Origin: Stephanodiscus triporus
Taxonomy: Eukaryota > Bacillariophyta > Thalassiosirophyceae > Thalassiosirales > Thalassiosiraceae
DNA length: 36,506 nucleotides
Direction: 5' to 3'
NCBI GenBank assembly: GCA_036939755.1
Contig: JALLAZ010000159.1
Span: forward strand, 1 to 36,506
Below are positions 9,252 to 20,881 of this stretch, piece after piece. Made by a program: the position numbers and the translations under genes. The notes under the pieces were generated by a model. The model worked only from the letters and a program-made list of their open reading frames with translations. It had not been told where the DNA came from and made no database searches. Each line of letters opens with the position of its first letter. Within the stretch, counting starts at the first letter, position 1.

Positions 9252-9950
9252 TTATGCTTTTGTGCTCACGCGTCCTATTTCTTTCCAATTCTGAACACCC
9301 TCCAACCTGGAGGGATCGGTCCACACCAACGCAATATCAGTCGATGTGAATGATGGAGGGCATACAAGGGACGTTGGTATAACTGGAGCCTCGTTCCCGT
9401 ACATGAATGAATAATGCGGCTCGAATAACGGTGGTTTGTAGTGACGCTCGATGTCTCGTGGAATATAGCGATCATCGCATGATGCCGTAGACGCATTCGC
9501 GGATGCAGCAAATAGTACTTCGTCGGCGAGTTGGATAGCTTTCGTGAGAGAGGATCTCCGTTCCAAAACTGATACACAAGATTGGCTCCATTGGACGGCG
9601 TCTTCTCTATCACCATCGGGTCGTGCTGTGAATACACCTCGCTCTTTGACGAAATCGCATGTGATTTCTCCGTAAGATCGAAACGCTATTTTTAGTCGAC
9701 GTAGAACAATTTGCGCCGCGCAGTCATCTATGTCAATGGTGTGTTCGTAATCTTCCAACAATATTCCCTCAGATGTAAAACAATCTGAAATGGGAACCCC
9801 TCCAATCAGTGTGACATGGGGCAAAAATCTTGGATAAAAGCGATTCTTTGGCTGCTTGGAAATGAGATCTGATTGAATGTTTGATAGGGTCGTTATTAAT
9901 GGCTCGGGTGGAAGGAGCCATATTGATATTCGACGACTGGAGAGCTGCAT
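9252..9950 (-). CDS. 2H-family cyclic nucleotide phosphodiesterase (CPDase-like)
   Basis: Intronless, 232 residues. Two H-x-T/S motifs define the 2H phosphoesterase fold: HVT at 45-47 (FLPHVTLIGG) and HYS at 179-181 (FEPHYSFMYG). Spacing, length and flanks fit the fungal/plant cyclic phosphodiesterase family, which opens ADP-ribose 1'',2''-cyclic phosphate, a by-product of tRNA splicing, and 2',3'-cyclic nucleotides. No signal peptide or membrane segment is seen, so it is probably cytosolic or nuclear. It converges on the TCD gene and is divergent from the small membrane-protein gene. Its codon use is neutral, unlike its CpG-rich neighbour. Substrate specificity is inferred from the family. 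Confidence 0.8.
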   Translation of the reverse strand: MQLSSRRISIWLLPPEPLITTLSNIQSDLISKQPKNRFYPRFLPHVTLIGGVPISDCFTSEGILLEDYEHTIDIDDCAAQIVLRRLKIAFRSYGEITCDFVKERGVFTARPDGDREDAVQWSQSCVSVLERRSSLTKAIQLADEVLFAASANASTASCDDRYIPRDIERHYKPPLFEPHYSFMYGNEAPVIPTSLVCPPSFTSTDIALVWTDPSRLEGVQNWKEIGRVSTKA

Positions 9951-10116
9951 GCTGCTGTGTCAAGAGCTGTGTGTGGTTTAGATTCTACCCGTCATTAAGT
10001 ACTATTCCTACGTGGGTTGAACAGGGGAGGAGAGAGGGAGCCGTAGACTCACACACACACAAGCACCAGCAAGCCTCAAACGAAGGGACAACTTTTCTTT
10101 CATTATCGCCCCACAC
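9951..10116. promoter_or_regulatory. Short divergent intergenic region, probable bidirectional promoter
   Basis: Only 166 bases separate the start codons of the phosphodiesterase (minus) and the small membrane protein (plus), so both promoters and 5' UTRs must fit here. A (CA)n stretch lies near 10050. No TATA box or known element stands out. Confidence 0.4.
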
Positions 10117-10470
10117 ATGTCTCGGACCGACGGACGCAAGCTCGTGGGAATCGCCGTGGCCATGACGGTCACCGCCCTGGGCGTCGGCACGATCTACCTA
10201 CCGTTCGTCGCTGATCGGGACAAATTACGCGGCCTCTTCGAGGAGGGTGATGATGCCGTGCCGGAGGGGGCGCGTCGTCAAATGAAGGCGATGGCAAAGG
10301 TGGAGGCGGAGGAGATGGAGAGGCAACTTCGGTCGCGGGGGGAGCAACAGCAGAACGCGCAACAGGAGGGTCGACAATTTTCGCCGGAGGAGGTGCCGCA
10401 ACAACCGCAACAACAACGGCAGAGGGCTTCAGCCGGGAGCATGTGGTCTTCGTTTCGACGGAACCCGTAA
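10117..10470 (+). CDS. Small single-pass membrane protein, unknown
   Basis: 117 residues. A basic N-terminus (SRTDGRK) precedes one hydrophobic helix (about 9-28), then a conserved-looking LPFVADRDKLRGLFEEG segment, a charged helix (about 50-75) and a Gln-rich tail. Topology and size resemble small inner-membrane assembly factors of mitochondria (Cbp4 or Brawnin type), but I see no specific signature and do not assign a family. The ORF starts shortly after a divergent promoter region, and its codon use is coding-like. It sits tail-to-tail with PDS5, about 250 bases away. Confidence 0.6.
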   Translation: MSRTDGRKLVGIAVAMTVTALGVGTIYLPFVADRDKLRGLFEEGDDAVPEGARRQMKAMAKVEAEEMERQLRSRGEQQQNAQQEGRQFSPEEVPQQPQQQRQRASAGSMWSSFRRNP

Positions 10471-10722
10471 ATAGTAAATAGGCATGGCAATGGATAGAGT
10501 CGATCGGTGGCTTATCTAGAGGGAAAACATTTGAAATGAAAAAGAACTGATTATTTACACCTTTTCAAATCCCAGGAGGAGTGGACATGGCAGATATAAT
10601 AAACCCATAGTTCTTGAAAACACCTCGTGAACGACCGTGAAATGATATGCAGTCCACAACTATCCTAATTCATGGAGATATGTATTCGCTATTTGCACCA
10701 TCTTAAGCAAGCAGCGTCGTAA

Positions 10723-13700
10723 TCAAGCTCTCGAGGCACGTGCGCCCTTCATTCCAGCACGGTGAACTGGCGATGCTCCGAAGCTGGCCTCGGATGTCGC
10801 GGAAGGAGATTTCCCCTTGGAAGAATTTCCACTTTGGGAGGTCTTCTTGTTGGCTGCCACCTTCGACTTGGTGGGTGCCCTCGCCTTGCGCGCCGGGGCG
10901 CTCTTTTCCGACGACGCCGCCGAGGACGACTTCCTTCCCAAGCGTCCCGTGGACTTGGGTTTGACGGGCGAATCGGAGAAATCGAAATCGTCCATTTCGT
11001 CGACGCTCTTCACTACACTCGTCTTAGGGGCCTTTTTCTTCTGGGAGGGAGCTGCTGTGGCAGAGCCCGAACGCGATGAAGTAGTAGTCGAGTTGGTTAC
11101 GTTCACCATGACGCTCTTGGGGACAGATACTGGCGTTGCTTTCGACTTCTTTGAATTACTACCCTTCGAAGCTCTGGGTGTAGACTTAAGCTTTTTGGCC
11201 GAGTTTACTGCGTTGGTGTCGCCGGCGTCAGTTACCGGAGTTGGAAACTCGTCAAAAACATCTATTGCTTTCGACTTGCGCTTCCCGACGGAGGGCTTTG
11301 ACTTCTTCACTTGCACGGACGAGCGCTTGTTCGCACCCTTAGCAACCACAACAGCGGGAGAATCGGATTGAGAAATGGGAGACACATCGCCGAAGTTGTT
11401 ATCATAACCTCCATTTCCAGAATGAGGTGTAGATGCAGATGGTGAGAATGAAGGAGAGTGCTCGTAGTTGTCCACGTCATCCGACGGGTCACTCTTAGAT
11501 AATGGCATGTTATCATGACTCTTCTTGACACTCTGGCTGATTTTGAGCTTTTTTTGTTTCGTATGACTAGATTTCTCATACTGCTGATCCGCTGGTGAAA
11601 ATGAAGGAGAGTGCCCGTATGTATCTTCGCTCAGGCTATCCTTCTGTTTCTCTGGGGACTTTCCTTCACCGCCAAGCTTGTCCTCGTCATCAGACTGGTC
11701 ATCAGATAGTGGCATTTCATCCTGGCTTTTCTTGACATAGTGACTGATGGACTTTTTAATCTTCTTTGCTTTCTTACGGCTAGATTCCTGCGACTCCTGA
11801 TCAGAATTGTAAGCATAAGCATTGACCGGTGAAGTAGACGAAGGTCTCCGGCGCGAGTACAAATCGCCAGGGAACTGTATGCTACCCGGGTACACTGTCA
11901 AATTGACATCCTTCTTGACATGTGAGAGCAGCACCTCGCGGGCGAATTGACAAATGATCTTCATTCGCGGCATGATTTCCTCTTCACCTAGGTCATTACA
12001 ATCCATATCGTCATCATCCTCTCTGAGGCTCATTTCGAGGGATGACATGCCGCTTGTAGAAGCCTTGAGGACATTGATCGGCGGGTGCTTCCCAATGAGA
12101 TCAACCATTCGCATCAAGAAAGAAATCTGAATGGAAGGGAGAATGATAACCATAAAATGAGCAAGAGGAGAAATAGGCTTAGCAAAAATAACACATGGCG
12201 CAACACAACACTCACATTATCGGCCCCAGCACCCAAACTCTGAATCAAAGGGTCAAATAACCACTTCAGTCTCTGCTTCAGCAGCTTTTGACTCGCCTCT
12301 TGAGTATGCATATTTTCTCCTCCTGTCATTGCTTCTTCCTCGCTGTCGCTCGCATTCTTTTTCCCCCCCGCCATGGTTCCAACGGCAATTGCTGTCTCTT
12401 GACGAAATGCCAGTAAGTGAATAGCGTACGGAACGGAATATTCAGGCATCAAAAACAATTTCAGCCGATTCTCAAAGTTCTTCTCGGCAGTGCGACCCTG
12501 TTGACGACATTGGGCTTGGACAACTTGGGAAGTTGCGCGCAGCTGCTTGATGAGCGAAGTCACGGCGCTCTTGGCCTTCTTTCCGACAACTGAATGCTGT
12601 CCCCCATGTCCATCACCGTCGGCACAAAGGGTCACGAGGGAAACAAAGCGCAGGCTAGGTGCCATTGGTGCCGTATTAGTGGCGCGAAACTTGCCGCTGC
12701 CGGTGTACATGGCTAATAATTCCTCAGTTACGGAAGAGCTAACAGACCTACTTTCATCAACCAGGGCAGAGCTAAGAATATGCCACATGCGAGGAGTCAA
12801 GTACTTTGCCTCCAGCTGCAAATTGGCATCGCAAAGTCGCAGCAAATTTACGGCAGCGCTGCGGCGTACTTCGGCCTGATCCTTCGCTGTCTTGCAATAT
12901 CGGCCATTAGCGCTGGAGTGCGGAATGCCATCTTCGATGAGTTTGGTCAGGGTTGTGAAGACCTCAGTAATATGATCCGGTGACGGCGCCTTGAGCTTCG
13001 GTGCCCCACTCTCAGATAATATGTATCGACTGTTGACAATAGCCGATCGAATGTGAGAGACGAGGACGTCGATCGCTCCACATATCATTTGGCAGTGGAC
13101 AGAAACGTCATTGGCATTCTGTGAGCTCGGTAATCCGCCCTTGACATTCTTCGTGGATCCACGACCCTTGGCAGGAGACAATTCCTCCTCATTATCGGAA
13201 TCACTGCATTCGTCTTCGTCAACCGATGAATTGAGTCTCACATTCTTTCCAAGTAACACCCTATCCAGTGCAAACGCAAGTGCACGCTCGCCCCAACCAA
13301 GTTTATGTCCTTCTCCGCTCTCGTTGAAGGCATAGGGAGCACATTCTGCAATGGCAGCGATTGCGCTCAAGATACTCACGATCCGTCCCCTCGTTTTGGG
13401 GTTAGTGCTGTCATCGGGAATCAATAGGCGGCATGGATTCACAAGCGCCTTGAGAAGAGGTTCGAACTCTATCTTCTCCTTACGTGCACGAGAGGCGATG
13501 CTCCCTCCGGCTCCTGATTGGGGCTTCATCATGGACGAAAGAGTGTACACAGAATTTCTTGCCTGTTCGGGAGTGCCGTCATGAGTACATAATCGCAAGA
13601 GTTGCTCGCGCAGCGTGTCGTAGCTCGACTTGTTGTCCTCGAAATCATCTGCTCCATCGACACCGCCCTTCTTTGTCCCCGCCGAAAGGGGGCGAGAGGC

Positions 13701-16700
13701 TGTACCGCATCTCGCGAGAATTTCACTGAGCGTAGTCACTACTCCGTATTTCTCCATATTCCTCTTCATCGACGAAGACGTGGAGGTGGTGCGACTTGCG
13801 TCGAAGAATTCCACAAGATTTTGAAACCCCTTCTTAGTCGAACCCAACGACGGAAAGATTGATGTGGCCATTTTGACGCAATCCAAAAACAGCGCCGACG
13901 TCTCGCAATCCTCGGCCTCAAAGCATTCCTGCGATAAAATGATACAATGCTCGATATTCTCGGCGTTTAGGAAGGAACCCATAGCACATCGTCGCGCCAG
14001 AGTCTTGACCCACGACTGTGCCACGCTACCCAAGCCCTTAGTGCGTTTGGGCAGCTCGTCGAATGCTCGAAAGCGCGACGAGGGCGAGTGGGTGGGAGAC
14101 GCTATCGTGGAAAGGATACGAAAGATGTGCTTATCCTTGGCACCGTGGACCTTTTTCAGGATGGATTCCAGGTCGGCCTTGTTGCATGTCTCGCCGAGTG
14201 GTGCCGAGTAGGAGGCAACCAGCTCCAGCTTCTCCACGGCTTCGCGATCGGCCTCGAAAGCCTCGGGACTGCCTGCCTCGCACTCCCTGGCCTTGGAACG
14301 CGCGTCCAGATACTCCCCTAGAGCCCTTTGTAAACGGCTCCTCTGGGCGAACAACGCGCACATCCACTTGAATGCGTTTTCCTTATCCTTGACGGAGTTC
14401 ACGATGAGGGCCAATCCGACCGCGCGACTCGTGGGCGTCAGCGTGCCGCCCAAATCCTCCTTGGCGGTGCCCAGCAGGACGTCGTCGACGATCTGAATGA
14501 CGCGATTCCTCATCTCCGGATCGGAATTGTCGGGGTAACTCACGCATTCGAACACGCGCTGGGGTATCCACGCGAGCATTTCCTCCTCCTCCGACTTGTG
14601 ATCCCTCCATACCTCCAAAATCTCGTCGATGCTCACGTCTTCGCCGCCCTCCTGGACGTACATCAACTTCCTGCGCAGGTAATGCTTGTGATATATTTTC
14701 GCCAATCCCGTGACGGCATCCCTGTGCTCCTTCTTGTTCTTCGACGAGACGCGATTTCCTACGGCACGGAGGAGTTCCGACGAGATGACCCTAAGCGGAT
14801 GGGAGGGGCGCTTGCCCCCGGCGCCGACGTGGTTGCTCTTTTCCATCCCGACTCCGACGCCGCAGGTATCCGCGATTACGGCAGTGTGGGCCAACTCGCA
14901 AACCTGGTGTATGCCAAACAGACGAATGTCCAACGTTGGATCGCGCAGGATGATCGCGGCGAGGGCCTCGTTGACGTCCGCGCAGAGTTCGGCCTGGGCG
15001 TGTTGCGTGGTCAAGAAGTTCACCATGCACTTCACCATGGTCTCGCGAATCTTCGGCTCGGGGTCTTCATCATAAGCGGAGATCAACACACCACGGACAA
15101 TAGGGCAAGAGAGAGAGAGGCGGGTGCGTGAGTAATTATTGGCCCGTGAATGCGAAACTCCTAACGCCACGGCGGTAGCGAATGAACAACATTTCGAACG
15201 GGGAGGCGGGGAGGGAAAAAAAAACGCGAGCCGAAAGCCTTCCTCCTCACCGTAGCTCCTGCGCAGCCACTCGCGAAAGCAAGGCCCGAACCTCGACGCG
15301 ATGTCGGACGTGCGGGCCCCGAAAAGCCTCCCAAGCAACCTCGCGGCCTGATACCTCCTCGCGACGTTCGCGTCGAGGAGAGACGAGGACACGGTCCCTA
15401 TGACCGTGGTGAGTATCTGCGGCGCGATCCTGTGCAATTCGTACGACACGTTGTACACGTTCGTGCCGCTCCCGTCGTCGTCATCGTCTACTTCTTCGGG
15501 ATGATGGGGCGACGGGCGGGCGGTGGCAGACGCCTTCTCGTCGTCGTCCTCATCGTCCTTCTTCCTCTTCCTACCGCCGCCTCCTCCTCCTCCTCCAAGG
15601 CCTCCGGCGGTCGGTCGGAAGAACTTCCTCCTGGCCTCGACGTCGACGGTCGACAACGTCGTACGGCCCACGACGCCCGCGTCCCCCGTCAGCAGGCCGT
15701 TCAGCAGCGCCGCGATGGGGGACGATATCTTGTCCTCGGCGCGTCTCAGCACTCGCGCGGCCACCAGGTACGACGCGTTCGTGCGCTGGATCCTGGGCGG
15801 GGGAGGGACGTGGGCCGCGGCGGCGGTCGTTGTTCCGCCGCCGCTCCCGCCCCCCGCGAAGGCGGGATTCGTCGTCCACACGACGGGACCCCGTCCCACG
15901 CATGTCAATATCTCCTCGAGGACCGGAGGGGGCACGCTCGTCTCGAACTCCTCGAGGCACGCCGCGATGGCGCTCGCCGCGTGGGCCGACACCTCGGGCG
16001 GATGGTCGGTACGGACGCACCCGAGGAGGGCGCGCACGAGGTCGCACAGTACCTCGAGGGCGTCTTCGGCGATACCGCGATCGTCGTCGTCGTCGTCGCC
16101 TTCGTCGCGATCCTCCCCTACCGAATCGTCGTCGTCGTCGTCGTCGTCGTCGTCCGACCTCCCCCTCGCGCCCGCCGCCGTCGTCGTCGTCCTCCTCCTC
16201 CTCCCCCCCCTCATGCCTCCGCCCCCCTCGCACCGGATAAGGTCCACGAGCACGACCCCGATCTTCACCTCGCTAAGCTGTTCGAGTATACGAAAGCGTC
16301 GTTCGAAGTCTCCTCCCCCCCCCGCCTCCCCGCTGCCGCTCCCTCCGTCGTCCTCGCCCAGCCTGTCGAGCTGTCGCACCATCGCTCCGAATATCTCGAG
16401 GACCTCCCGACCGTTCCACGGCGGCTCCGGCGCGTACACGTAGAAGAGCTCCGTGGCGACGAGTACCGCCGACAGTCGAACGTCGGGATCGCGATGTTTC
16501 AGGATGCGGGGGGAAACGATGGCGGCGGAGAGCGACGGCAGGCCCGGATGATGATCGCGTCGATGACGACTGGAGGAGGACGAGGAGGACGAGGACGACG
16601 AGGAGCGGCGGGAGGTCGCGGGGGAGTGAACGTCGTCGTCGATGTCGATGTCGTCGTTGATGGCCGCGAGGGCATCGATGACGGTGGAAAGGCGGCGGAG

Positions 16701-17099
16701 GAGCTCGTTCTTTTTGTGTTGGCGGGGTGGGGGGGTGGGGGGGGGGGGACACGACACGTGGACGTGAGTATTACGACATGCGCGGCGGGTGGAAAGAAAA
16801 GAATGGCCCTAAAAATACGAGGGATCGTTCGTCTCGCCCCGATGGGAATACCACTCGAGGAGGGGAGGGGAACGTCGAGGTGGCGTCATTTTTCGGAGGG
16901 TATGACCTCCTCTCTCCGAGACGATGACGAATGACGGACAATGCAACAACAAACGAACGACCGAACGAACGAAAAGACTCGACCCCGACTGCCTCTCTCT
17001 CTCTCTATCTCTCACCTTGTTCGACGTCCCCTCCAGGTAGGCCGCCGAGAGCGTATCCGGCGCCCTCTTCGTGGACTTGCTGCGCGAGTGGGAGGCCAT
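10723..17099 (-). CDS. PDS5: Sister-chromatid cohesion regulator PDS5, 4 exons
   Basis: HEAT-repeat protein that binds the cohesin ring with Wapl/Scc1 and controls cohesin release and maintenance in the nucleus. Exons on the minus strand: 17099-17016, 16709-15251, 15064-12216 and 12126-10723, giving about 1931 residues (animal PDS5 is about 1340-1450). Hallmarks: DVRLSAVLVATELFYVYAPEPPW and RRFRILEQLSEVK match the N-terminal HEAT block; YNVSYELHRIAPQIL and AARLLGRLFGARTSDIA match the block that follows; RDAVTGLAKIYHKHYL is a later conserved repeat. Extra length comes from Ser, Asp and Gly tracts in exon 2 (for example Asp11 coded by the repeat at 16126-16154) and a Lys/Ser-rich, disordered C-terminus with an internal duplication (VKKS...MPLS...HSPSFSP twice, about 11425-11740). 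Introns are 306, 186 and 89 bases; intron 2 is frame-neutral with no stop. The start at 17099 gives a short basic first exon. Confidence 0.88.
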
Positions 17100-18880
17100 C
17101 GTTTGTTTGTTTTCTTCTTCTTCTTCTTCTTCCTCCTCCTCGCTCTCTCTGGCGTCTTTGTTGACCTTTTTTTTAAGAGGGGCGGGATGAGAGAGAGAGA
17201 GGATGGATGATGTGTCACCTTTTCTAGGGTTATGGAAATATATTACATATTTGAGACGAATAAACATATTCCGAGGAATCTTAGACTAATAAATACTCTA
17301 CAATACAATATTCAAAAAAACTGTGTGACGAATAAAACTACTCTAGATACAAGAAGACACACACATTCGAAGAACCCTGAGATCGGAACGCAAGATGCGA
17401 TCCCCACACAGAGAAAAAGAGTGAAAAGAGAGTGTGCGAATCCTGCGTTTCTTGGCGATGTTCGGGGCGCGATTTTCGTTACCAATTCGTCAGTGAGAGG
17501 CCGTAGGAATAGTAATTTGGCCTCCGTGAAATGGCGCGTGTGAATTAGGAGTACAACGAGACCTTTTTTCTTTTTTGGAGAGGCAGCCAGGCAGGTACCA
17601 TATGCACTTGGTACCATACAATATCTGATTTTTCCACTTCTTATTTGCACCAGATTTACTAGTGTTGGATACCATGCAAGTTTACTTGGTATTTGGTCTT
17701 TTCGGTCGCCGCCCGGGGTTTCTGGTGCGTACTATCTTCTAGCAAAATTGGACCCAAACCAAAAGACCAAGTAGGTATGATTATGAGTATGAGTATGAAA
17801 GAAAGTCACAGAAATCCGACCACCCCTGCTTGCTGCTTTAATTGTCCCCATCCCATCATGTGATGGCGACATCCTTCAGCCAGTTGCCTCGGAACACTAT
17901 CGGTCCATGATGTACTACTAGTACTACTAGTGTTGCTTCTGGTTTGGTCGGGCGAGTCGTCTGTGGCAAGGGGGGGGGGGCTGGGTTCTAAAATAAAAAT
18001 AGGGGGTCCATAAGAAGAAAAGCCATTATTTTTCAAATCCCCTCTGGACCAAATCTCAGTAGCCCTATTCTGTCAAATAGATCTATAGCAGTATTGCTAT
18101 TGCTATCGCTTTCTTTGTGATCTTACAATAGTAGTAAATCGCTGCTAGCTTTGCCTAGTAAAAGCTCTTTTTTAAATCTGGTTTTGAAAAAAATGATCTT
18201 TTTGATTTACGCAATGCAGACGATTTATCTAGTGATATCGATGAGATCTGGATGAACATGTAGACCTGGCATAGGGGTCCATACAAGTGATATTCCTATT
18301 TCGCGAGGGAACGTCACAACATGTGATGTCTTGCATAGAATCTCTAGGGAGGCTATGTGACGAGAAAATGAGAGGTGTTGGCCAATGCTGACACCTCTTC
18401 ATTTTCAAATGATCTTTCTGCGTAGGGAGCATAGTTCCCACATGAAAAGATGTAAGAGAGAAGATCCTCAGAGAGGATCAGAAAATGACAATTGTTACCT
18501 CTTTCAGAGGTCATTGCAAGAAGTTCTCTGGACGGAGAAAAGTCCCACCTGTGAGTGTGTGGCTGTCAGAGAGTCAGGCGCCAACTTACTCTAAATCCAG
18601 CATTGTGACTACCACCATAAGATCTCAGCATGATCCCTGTAAAGTTTTGTTGAAAAAATGACAGCTTCCTTACCTATGAATGATGATCAAGATCGGTTGA
18701 AAATGATTCCCTTTCTGAATGCATTCGATCAGACGAGTTGCAATCTTATCAGGACAATGAGTATTACACATGCATCTACATTGGTGAATCATCCTGCCAG
18801 ACTTTTTGGACAAAATGGCAGCAAATGATCCTCGTAGATAGTTAGGGTTGGGGTACAACAGGGCAACAGCTGCTGAGGAG
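17100..18880. other. AT-rich spacer, no gene recognised
   Basis: The first 60 bases are the GAA/GAG-rich 5' leader of PDS5. The remainder is AT-rich with many stops, a GGTACCATA motif repeated near 17595-17620, and a G run at about 17970. Short ORFs have no motifs. Part of the distal end may belong to the transposase relic that follows. Confidence 0.45.
18371..18511. repeat. Cluster of three short perfect inverted repeats
   Basis: AGAGGTGT at 18371-18378 pairs with ACACCTCT at 18391-18398. GATCCTC at 18463-18469 pairs with GAGGATC at 18473-18479 (3-base loop). ACCTCT at 18497-18502 pairs with AGAGGT at 18506-18511 (3-base loop). The arms share the AGAGG/CCTCT theme. Function unknown. Confidence 0.6.
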
Positions 18881-18899
18881 ATGGGAAAATCACATCTTT

Positions 18900-19368
18900 T
18901 TTCAGTACAATTTCACATCTGTGACCAAACCCATTAAAGTGAACTCATGTATTGGCCACCATTTTGTCCCCCAAAGTAGCGCCCGGCATGCGCACCATAT
19001 AATGACAGACTCATGCAATGCCGCACAGAAGGTAAGGCGCCTCCTTCAGTATGAGATTGGTGGGACGGTTCACGAGTTGGACTTCCATCATCGTCTGCAT
19101 AATGTCTGGATAAAAGGACGAATGGAGAAATGTGTTAGTGTCTTCTTGCGAGTAGTTGTGTCTGACAGCTTAGAGCAGATACCACTGGAGCTTTGAGTAA
19201 CCAGCATTTTCTCGGCCATTGCTCGTGCATGGGAAAATTTTTTCAGCCTCTGCGCAAACTATCCCAAGGGCCGAGGCAAACATTTTACAGCATGGTTGAG
19301 GATGGAACAAGCCAGGAACTCCACTGTATCACATCACAAACCCATCCAAGGATGGTACTAAACTGAAT
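18900..19368 (+). pseudogene. Transposon-derived ORF relic, unidentified family
   Basis: One frame reads from about 18900 to a stop at 19194 and resumes immediately to 19368. It contains MTDSCNAAQKVRRLL, VHELDFHHRLHNVWIKG and, after the stop, FFSLCANYPKGRGKHF. I associate this pattern (NVW, then ANYPKG) with a repetitive ORF seen in stramenopile genomes, from memory and without a family name. The in-frame stop and the short length mark it as a fragment. It precedes the MULE relic and may be part of a nested insertion. Confidence 0.5.
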
Positions 19369-19459
19369 TGTTACTGTTGCAGCCAAATAGTTTATTTTCA
19401 AACTTCTAAAATGTGTTGTAAGTTTGAGTTTACACCCTCGCTTTTATGGCTACCCATAA

Positions 19460-20881
19460 ACTTTTTTCATTTTTTGTGGCTANCTCCAGAAAGTATTCAT
19501 GGCGGACGCGTGCCATTTGAACTTCGGGAAGTATACATTGTTCTCATGTTATGGAGTAACTGCAAATGCAAATGCATCACCAGTTGCATTTGCAATAATT
19601 TTTGGAAACGAGAGCACCAGCACATGGCGACAGTTTTGGAAATTTGCCCTCGAAGTGCATCCCTCGATTGATTCAGGAGAGATAACGCTGATTACCGACC
19701 AGGATAAGGGTCAAAAGAACGCGATAACTGAGTACCTTAAGTCGGTTGGTCACTTTCACTGTTCTTATCATCGACGCCAGAATATTATTAAGATGTGTGG
19801 GGGAGGTTCGGGCAAAATTCCAAACTCTGCTCTCTGGATGTATAACAAGTTGATGAAATGCAAAAATGTTGAACAACTCCAATACAATAAGGACAAATAC
19901 TTCCCCAACATGCAGAACAAGGACCTCAATTATCTCAATGCCATGGACGATGAGTCACAGTATCCTGCGGCTAGATGCGCTATGGGCCCCAATGTGTACA
20001 TGTATTTTCGTTCATCGTCAGGTACTGCGGAATCGATGAACAAGGCCAACAAAGAAATGAGAGCGCGAACGGCTGTTGATCTCCTCAATGCTTGCATCTT
20101 GTTAATCAAGCTTGAAGTCAACCGCTTCTATAAAATGAAGAAAGAAGTGTGGGGTGGTACTTCGATCCTCACTCCTCGGGGGAAGGAAGAATACGAATCT
20201 ACATTCACGAACCTCCATCCTAGACATTTCTCTTTTCGGCTGAAAGACGATGATGACACGTGGGAAGTGAGGGTGAAGCGAATCAATGTGCCAGGGAAAA
20301 GAGAAGAAACGGTGACAATACCGAAGGAACCAGTCAATGGATCGTATTTTGGAAAGTGCACTTGCGGAGCTCCACAGACCGATGCGGTGCCGTGTGAGCA
20401 CATGTCTGTTATCGCCGTCAGTGCAGTTATCCGTCCTCATATCACCCCAATGAATATAATGCCAATCTGGTGGAAGAGGTCGCAGTGGCGACTGCAATTA
20501 CCATTGGAAACTTGTCCAGAGGCAAAGATCACAATTAAGTCTGTGAAAGAGGGACGACTTCCTGACTACAGTTTACGCTTGTGTCCTGATTGGACTACAG
20601 GGAGCAAACCAGGGCGTCCGAAGAAGGGTGAGCGCATCAAATCGGGATTGGAGACTGCCATGGCAAAGGGTAAGGGAAAGACTACCAGAAATAAAGCACC
20701 AAAGAGGCGGAGATGCGATGTGTGTGGTGCGTACGGACACACGTACGAAAACTGTCTTCTATTGGAGAAGAGTGAGGAAATTGATCGTGAAGGGATACAG
20801 GCTCTACCGATTGAAGACATCGTCATGGGGGTTGATGATGTGGCGGAAGGATATGAAGATCTATGTGAAATGCCGTTATAG
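19460..20881 (+). mobile_element. MULE (Mutator-like) transposase, 5'-truncated
   Basis: Open from 19460 to 20881; the first Met is at 19499. The translation fits a MULE transposase core: the first catalytic Asp in VFMADACHLNFG, then SPVAFAIIFGNEST and W, the second Asp in LITDQDKGQ, and C-x2-H (HCSYHRRQN). A SWIM zinc finger follows (CTCG...PCEHM, about 20359-20404), then a Gly/Pro/Lys-rich linker and a CCHC knuckle (CDVCGAYGHTYENC). The N-terminal DNA-binding part is missing or unreadable. An ambiguous base at 19483 falls in a codon TAN just upstream, so the true start cannot be decided. Long open frame with neutral codon use: a recent copy, or an exon of a larger gene, is possible. Terminal inverted repeats were not found. 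Confidence 0.75.

Noticed and set aside
15065..15250. PDS5 intron 2 read as coding
   Set aside because: The frame is open, but the inserted 62 residues interrupt the conserved HEAT block, and a GTGAGG donor, pyrimidine tract and AG acceptor are present.
15432..16934. 500-residue plus-strand ORF opposite PDS5
   Set aside because: Composition shadow of PDS5 exon 2; low-complexity Val/Arg/Gly translation, while the minus strand carries conserved PDS5 blocks.
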